In this document: positions 34,649 through 38,033 of the stretch, piece by piece
How positions within the stretch are numbered: the first letter of the stretch is position 1
Layout of the letters: each line of letters starts with the position of its first letter
Assembly (NCBI RefSeq): GCF_023718305.1
Contig: NZ_QEYO01000027.1
Location: 1-38,033 of the forward strand
DNA from: Gramella sp. AN32
GTDB taxonomy: Bacteria; Bacteroidota; Bacteroidia; Flavobacteriales; Flavobacteriaceae
Direction: 5' to 3'
Length of the DNA: 38,033 nucleotides
The notes under the pieces: generated by a model
What the model saw: the letters and a program-made list of their open reading frames with translations, nothing else
The model's database searches: none
What the model was told of the DNA's origin: nothing
Translations under genes and position numbers: made by a program

Positions 34649-35119
34649 TTACAATTGCATCTGCTGCTGATCAATTTCTGATAGAATCTCCTTTAGGGTT
34701 TTTGTTATGTTTACTGCTATTTCAGCTAATTCCTTGTTTTTTGTTGCAGCCCAGGTAACTGTGGCATCCTCAATAGAAACTTCAATGATACCCTGATCTA
34801 CTTCTTTTACTGTTATGGAGCAGGGCAAAAAAATACCACTTTGAATATCGGCAGAGAGTACGTTGGCAGCGGTTTCAGTATTACAAGTTGATAGAATAAC
34901 ATGCGGGGACATAGTCTTAACATCCTCCTTTAAATATTCATCCAAGTTCAATTCCAGAAGTATATCAAAATTCCTTTTTTTCAATGCTCCTTTTATATTA
35001 TTCAAAATTTCAGAAAAAGGTTGGGAGCCATATCGCTGGCTAATACAATAGGTTGTTCTACGACTTTCAGTATAATCCTGGTTCTTGATTTCTTTTTTGG
35101 CCTGATTTTCTCTTTTCAT
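34649..35119 (-). CDS. DUF302 protein, second of a tandem pair
   Basis: A 156-residue soluble protein with a DUF302 domain (about 30-130), including ILSTCNTETAANVL and GIFLPCSITVKE. In the family the second Cys follows LP and the domain can form dimers. It has a charged N-terminal extension and no signal peptide. It is a diverged paralogue of the preceding gene (18-base gap): both share the NT..A..L.AD/E and LPC core. DUF302 function is unknown; family members often occur near sulfur oxidation or redox genes. Confidence 0.8.
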   Translation of the reverse strand: MKRENQAKKEIKNQDYTESRRTTYCISQRYGSQPFSEILNNIKGALKKRNFDILLELNLDEYLKEDVKTMSPHVILSTCNTETAANVLSADIQSGIFLPCSITVKEVDQGIIEVSIEDATVTWAATKNKELAEIAVNITKTLKEILSEIDQQQMQL

Positions 35120-35137
35120 TTTCCAATAATTAAAAGT

Positions 35138-35524
35138 TTAGATCTGGCTTATCACTTTTTCTAACTTATCTCCAATTTCTGTGGCGATCTCTTCTAAATT
35201 TTTGTTTTGCACAGCCTGCATGGATGCCATAGGATTTACCGCGGCAACTTCAATTTTCCCATTTTCCAATTCCTGAACAATTACATTACACGGTAACATG
35301 GTTCCTATTTTATCTTCCGCTTTTAAAGCTTTATGCGCATAAGGAGCGTTGCAGGCGCCCAAAATTTGATATTTCTTAAAATCGATATCTAGTTTCTTTT
35401 TTAAGGTTGCCGTCACATCAATTTCTGTTAAAATCCCAAAGCCTTCTTTTTCCAGTTCATCAGTAACTTTTTTAATTACTTCCTCAAATTCTCCAGTGAT
35501 CGTTTTATTAAAATAATATTTCAT
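35138..35524 (-). CDS. DUF302 protein, first of a tandem pair
   Basis: A 128-residue protein made almost wholly of a DUF302 domain. It starts KYYFNKTITGEFEEVI and holds ILGACNAPYAHKALKAED and GTMLPCNVIVQEL, with two cysteines (in ACNAP and LPCNV) and the closing VNPMASMQAVQN. No signal peptide. It opens the minus unit behind site E1. Its relation to sulfur or copper chemistry is inferred only from position. Confidence 0.85.
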   Translation of the reverse strand: MKYYFNKTITGEFEEVIKKVTDELEKEGFGILTEIDVTATLKKKLDIDFKKYQILGACNAPYAHKALKAEDKIGTMLPCNVIVQELENGKIEVAAVNPMASMQAVQNKNLEEIATEIGDKLEKVISQI

Positions 35525-35557
35525 AACTCTTCTTTTTTATGTTTATGATTATTTCCA

Positions 35558-35601
35558 TAAATATACGGCTATAGGAAGAGACCTTCAGTAACTATTGTTA
35601 C
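35558..35601 (-). promoter_or_regulatory. Crp/Fnr-type operator and -7 box (site E1)
   Basis: GTAAC-TATT-GTTAC at 35588-35601 has perfect arms. On the minus strand TATATTTA (complement of 35558-35565) ends 36.5 bp from the centre, one base short of the full box. It faces the DUF302/multicopper oxidase unit. Confidence 0.68.
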
Positions 35602-35625
35602 ACAAATCCAATGCATTATCCTTAT

Positions 35626-35669
35626 GTAACAAAGGTTACATGGAGTAGAAATGAAAAATTATATATTTG
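35626..35669 (+). promoter_or_regulatory. Crp/Fnr-type operator and -7 box (site E2)
   Basis: GTAAC-AAAG-GTTAC at 35626-35639 has perfect arms. TATATTTG at 35662-35669 is a full -7 box ending 36.5 bp from the centre. E1 and E2 centres are 38 bp apart and face opposite ways. Confidence 0.78.
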
Positions 35670-35678
35670 AAAAATTCT

Positions 35679-36041
35679 ATGCTGGGAAAGCAATACATAG
35701 CGATATTTCTCGTGATGGTTTTTTTAGGAAAACTAATCACTGTGGATACTGATATTCTCAGTGTGGTACTGGATGCTAATCAAGTAGTCCTTATAAATCC
35801 TTTCTGTGAAAAGAAAATTAATGATATTGAGGAAACGGGCGACCATTTGAAAACTCCTTCTCCGGTGCAAATACTGAAACTGGCCAGGACCTGTTCCAAT
35901 AATTATCAGTTGGTTACCGAAAAAGAAATCCCTACAGTCTTCCCTTCCGATTATAAGCGATTTTTATATCGAAAACATCTGGTTATTAGTATCCATCCCA
36001 GAAAATTATATCCTCCTCCTAAATATTCAATAGCAATATAA
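35679..36041 (+). CDS. small exported protein, unknown family (paralogue of 22493)
   Basis: A 120-residue protein from ATG 35679; the TTG at 35667 overlaps the -7 box, so the ATG is preferred. A hydrophobic N-terminal segment, YIAIFLVMVFLGKLITVDTD, precedes a soluble region with two cysteines (NPFC, ARTC) and a C-terminus LYPPPKYSIAI. Similarity to the 22493 protein runs along the length (YIAI, GKLI, D-x-x-IL, QV, Cys, Cys, PPPK-x-S). The ATG lies about 10 bases after the -7 box. It heads a unit with DoxX and DsrE genes. Function unknown. Confidence 0.7.
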   Translation: MLGKQYIAIFLVMVFLGKLITVDTDILSVVLDANQVVLINPFCEKKINDIEETGDHLKTPSPVQILKLARTCSNNYQLVTEKEIPTVFPSDYKRFLYRKHLVISIHPRKLYPPPKYSIAI

Positions 36042-36064
36042 TTCAAAACTGGTTTTGGATCTGT

Positions 36065-36517
36065 ATGTTATTTCCAGACCAAATTATTAACGATAACTTA
36101 TTGAATTTAATGAAAGCAAAAATCTCTGTATCCTATAGATCGGTACAGCTATTTCGCATTTTACTCAGCGGAATTTTTTTAGTAGCGAGTTTTAACCATA
36201 TTTTAAACCTGGAAAAGACACTAACGCGGATTGACCAGGCGAGATTCAAAGGAATTGCCTATTTCTTTGGTAACCCGGAGTACCTGGTTATTATATCTGG
36301 AGTGATAATGATGATCGCAGGCTTTTGTCTCCTAATTGGTTATAAAACCCGATGGGCAGCAATCGCTCTGGCAGCAGTTATTATCCCAATAACCTTAACC
36401 GTGCAGGTTGGACAGATTCATACTTTAGGCCCTCTTTTTAAAAACATTGCAATCTTGGGAGGCCTCCTATTTTTTATATTAAATGATATTCAAACGTTTC
36501 AAAAACAAGAACTATGA
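36065..36517 (+). CDS. DoxX-family membrane protein
   Basis: A 150-residue protein with four hydrophobic segments: FRILLSGIFLVASFNHIL, LVIISGVIMMIAGFCLLIGY, ALAAVIIPITLTV and IAILGGLLFFIL. The kinked first helix and GYKTRWAA are typical of DoxX. DoxX-like proteins include the small subunit relatives of thiosulfate:quinone oxidoreductase, though most are uncharacterised. An internal ATG at 36110 could be the real start. The stop overlaps the DsrE start (ATGA), so the two are coupled. Confidence 0.82.
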   Translation: MLFPDQIINDNLLNLMKAKISVSYRSVQLFRILLSGIFLVASFNHILNLEKTLTRIDQARFKGIAYFFGNPEYLVIISGVIMMIAGFCLLIGYKTRWAAIALAAVIIPITLTVQVGQIHTLGPLFKNIAILGGLLFFILNDIQTFQKQEL

Positions 36518-36936
36518 AAAAGCTAATTTTAGGTTTAACTATCCTAGCACTAACATTAACAAATACTCTAAATGCACAAACCTCTAAACAAGACCACCAC
36601 GCACATAATTATGTGGTACTTACAAAAAAGATTCCCCAACTTCAGCCCATTATTTTAACGGCGGAGGCTTTGGCGAAAGAAGACGGAGAGAGTTTTGGTG
36701 ATTTTCAGGTCATTATCTGTGGAAAAACTGTTGAAGACCTCACTGATAAGGAAATGATGAAAAGCTTTATTGAAAAAGCTAAAAAAGCCCACGTGAAAAT
36801 TGTGGTGTGCGGCTTTTCTTTAAAAAAGTTCAAAGTCAATAAAGAAAATATCCCTGAGGAACTTGAAGTTGTGGACAATGGTATATTACACGATTTTCAA
36901 CTTCAGAAGAAAGGCTATTTGAGTATAGAACTTTAA
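36514..36936 (+). CDS. exported DsrE-family protein
   Basis: A 140-residue protein with signal peptide ending NTLNAQ, then a His-rich stretch (DHHAHN) and a DsrE-like fold: NYVVLTKKIPQL, FQVIICGKTVEDL and KIVVCGFSLKKF. Both Cys sit at strand ends, the positions where DsrE/TusE partners carry sulfur. It is translationally coupled to the DoxX gene. It is not closely similar to the DsrE protein at 27326. A periplasmic sulfur carrier feeding or draining a DoxX membrane complex is an inference. Confidence 0.75.
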   Translation: MKKLILGLTILALTLTNTLNAQTSKQDHHAHNYVVLTKKIPQLQPIILTAEALAKEDGESFGDFQVIICGKTVEDLTDKEMMKSFIEKAKKAHVKIVVCGFSLKKFKVNKENIPEELEVVDNGILHDFQLQKKGYLSIEL

Positions 36937-36960
36937 ATATCCCAATACATCAATTTGGAA

Positions 36961-36997
36961 TCCCCCTGTATTAGAAGAGCAGGGGGGATTTTTTTTA
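36961..36997 (+). terminator. intrinsic terminator after DsrE gene
   Basis: TCCCCCTG (36961-36968) pairs with CAGGGGGGA (36980-36988), followed by eight T. It ends the site E2 unit. Confidence 0.85.
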
Positions 36998-37045
36998 GGT
37001 TGAATTTTTACACTCTGTATTTGCTAAAAGTGGAAAAAAATATCA

Positions 37046-37053
37046 TAAATTCG
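37046..37053 (+). promoter_or_regulatory. candidate -7 box of the last unit
   Basis: TAAATTCG matches the TAnnTT[TC]G form seen at the sulfur promoters and lies 20 bases before the TTG start at 37074. No GTAAC palindrome precedes it. Confidence 0.35.
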
Positions 37054-37073
37054 CAACCTTAGTAAACAACGCC

Positions 37074-37460
37074 TTGAAGCTATTTAGAAATATACTTTTT
37101 TTTGCAGCAGCCTTCATTATGATAGGTCACGACATCGTACCTCATATTGATGCTGAGTACGTTTCTAATGCTTCTGAAATAGGTCCACAACAAATTGCTC
37201 AAGAACATCTAGAGCTTGGCCATATTTTTGAGCACTTTCAGCATTCCTTGAATGAAAGAAGTTTAAAGTATGTAACGGGCACCGTTAAAAATCTAGATGT
37301 AAAAATTAAAATTTTTCAAAACTCGCCTTTAAATGTTCACATTGACAATCAAGAAATTTGGTTCGCGAATTTTGAAAAGCAACGTTTTCGGGATTATCCT
37401 ATAATTCCATATTTTTCAGTATTACCTTCCCATACCCTTCGGGGACCTCCGTCTTGTTAA
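37074..37460 (+). CDS. small exported protein upstream of metal-type RND pump
   Basis: A 128-residue protein with a TTG start, chosen because the hydrophobic signal segment KLFRNILFFAAAFIMIGHDI begins there. It contains His-rich patches (HDIVPHID, HLELGHIFEHFQH) and no Cys except the last residue; it ends LPSHTLRGPPSC. The His pattern could bind metal, and the CusA/CzcA-type gene starts 206 bases later. Small exported ORFs ending in a GPP or PPP tail before RND genes are common in Bacteroidota. Function is unknown. Confidence 0.6.
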   Translation: MKLFRNILFFAAAFIMIGHDIVPHIDAEYVSNASEIGPQQIAQEHLELGHIFEHFQHSLNERSLKYVTGTVKNLDVKIKIFQNSPLNVHIDNQEIWFANFEKQRFRDYPIIPYFSVLPSHTLRGPPSC

Positions 37461-37666
37461 TTTCTTAAGGTGATATATACTATTCAAGCTTCAACTGAAC
37501 TTGATGATATTTATATCCCTATTTAGTTATGACATAATTCTTTGTTATAACTATTTCCCTAATTCATCTTTAGCATTAAAACTATATGCCTTTTTTTCAA
37601 GGGCCTATAAGGTCAGCTCTTGATGTTTTCCATTTTCGTTTTCCATCTTAAAATTCTTCTACTATA

Positions 37667-38033
37667 ATGTTAGATAAAATCATTCAGTTTTCGATCAACA
37701 ATAAACTTGTTGTCGGAATATTAACCTTATTCTTAATTGGTTGGGGAACCTATTCCTTAACACAATTACCCATAGATGCCGTACCGGATATTACGGATAA
37801 TCAGGTAATGGTTATAACAGTTTCCCCTACCCTTGCAGCACAAGAAGTGGAGCAACTTGTTACATTTCCCGTTGAACAAACAATGGTAAGCATACCTGGC
37901 ATAAATGATATGCGATCTTTTTCTCGTTTTGGGCTTTCCATTGTGACCATAGTATTTGAAGAAGATACTGATCTCTATTGGGCTCGACAGCAAGTTCAAG
38001 AACGCTTGTCATTGGCAGCAAAAGATATACCTG
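37667..38033 (+). CDS. CusA/CzcA-type heavy-metal RND pump (5' part only)
   Basis: The first 122 codons of an RND transporter; the gene runs off the right edge. The start is ATG at 37667. Residues show the first membrane helix NNKLVVGILTLFLIGWGTYS, LPIDAVPDITDNQVMV, and VEQLVTFPVEQTMVSIPGI, the pattern of metal-exporting HME-RND pumps such as CusA and CzcA. The export substrate (Cu/Ag or Zn/Co/Cd) cannot be decided without the later helices. It is distinct from the HAE1-like pump at 14684. Confidence 0.88.
   Translation, partial: MLDKIIQFSINNKLVVGILTLFLIGWGTYSLTQLPIDAVPDITDNQVMVITVSPTLAAQEVEQLVTFPVEQTMVSIPGINDMRSFSRFGLSIVTIVFEEDTDLYWARQQVQERLSLAAKDIP

Overview
The window looks like a chromosomal segment of a Bacteroidota bacterium, most likely family Flavobacteriaceae. 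The reasons are low GC, AT-rich ribosome-binding regions, promoters of the TAnnTTTG type, a TonB-dependent receptor with an N-terminal carboxypeptidase-regulatory-like domain, and many small membrane and lipoprotein genes. No rRNA, tRNA, CRISPR array or intact insertion sequence was seen.

Layout. (1) 1-2.07 kb: the start of a PAS sensor kinase (minus, cut by the window edge), then about 1.1 kb of gene-poor DNA with a tiny EF-hand-like ORF and a possible transposase tail. (2) 2.07-7.4 kb: a FecA-like TonB-dependent receptor plus DoxX-like protein (minus), divergent from a histidine kinase/response regulator pair (plus). (3) 7.7-13.9 kb: three plus-strand sulfur units: TauE permease, rhodanese and methyltransferase; CstB-like persulfide dioxygenase/rhodanese and an MFS carrier; two half-size YeeE/YedE permeases and a Crp/Fnr regulator. 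(4) 14.1-22.0 kb: a minus-strand operon of ArsR repressor, cysteine-free SQR-like flavoprotein, TolC/HlyD/RND tripartite pump, PII-like protein and DUF2892 protein. (5) 22.4-27.3 kb: a small exported protein, TlpA thioredoxin, DsbD and a SoxB-like metallophosphoesterase. (6) 27.3-32.0 kb: a divergent pair, 5'-nucleotidase/SoxB-like lipoprotein plus DsrE (minus) and TsdA-like thiosulfate dehydrogenase plus porin (plus). (7) 32.1-36.9 kb: a second divergent pair, two DUF302 proteins, multicopper oxidase, Met-rich lipoprotein and SHOCT protein (minus), and a paralogue of the small exported protein with DoxX and DsrE (plus). (8) 37.0-38.03 kb: a small exported protein and the start of a CusA/CzcA-type RND pump.

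The main result is a shared regulatory code. Seven intergenic palindromes GTAAC-N4-GTTAC (six perfect, one with one mismatch) lie upstream of the sulfur units. For seven of the eight promoters they could serve, a TAnnTTTG-like -7 box ends exactly 36.5 bp from the palindrome centre. That is class II Crp/Fnr geometry, with the operator centred near -41.5. The Crp/Fnr gene at 13247 lies inside one of these units, so it is the obvious candidate activator. The genes together suggest a sulfane-sulfur/thiosulfate system that takes up, oxidises and traffics sulfur without an evident SoxAXYZ/CD or reverse Dsr core. The ArsR/SQR-like/RND operon lacks this site and has its own palindrome, so it looks like a separately controlled branch.
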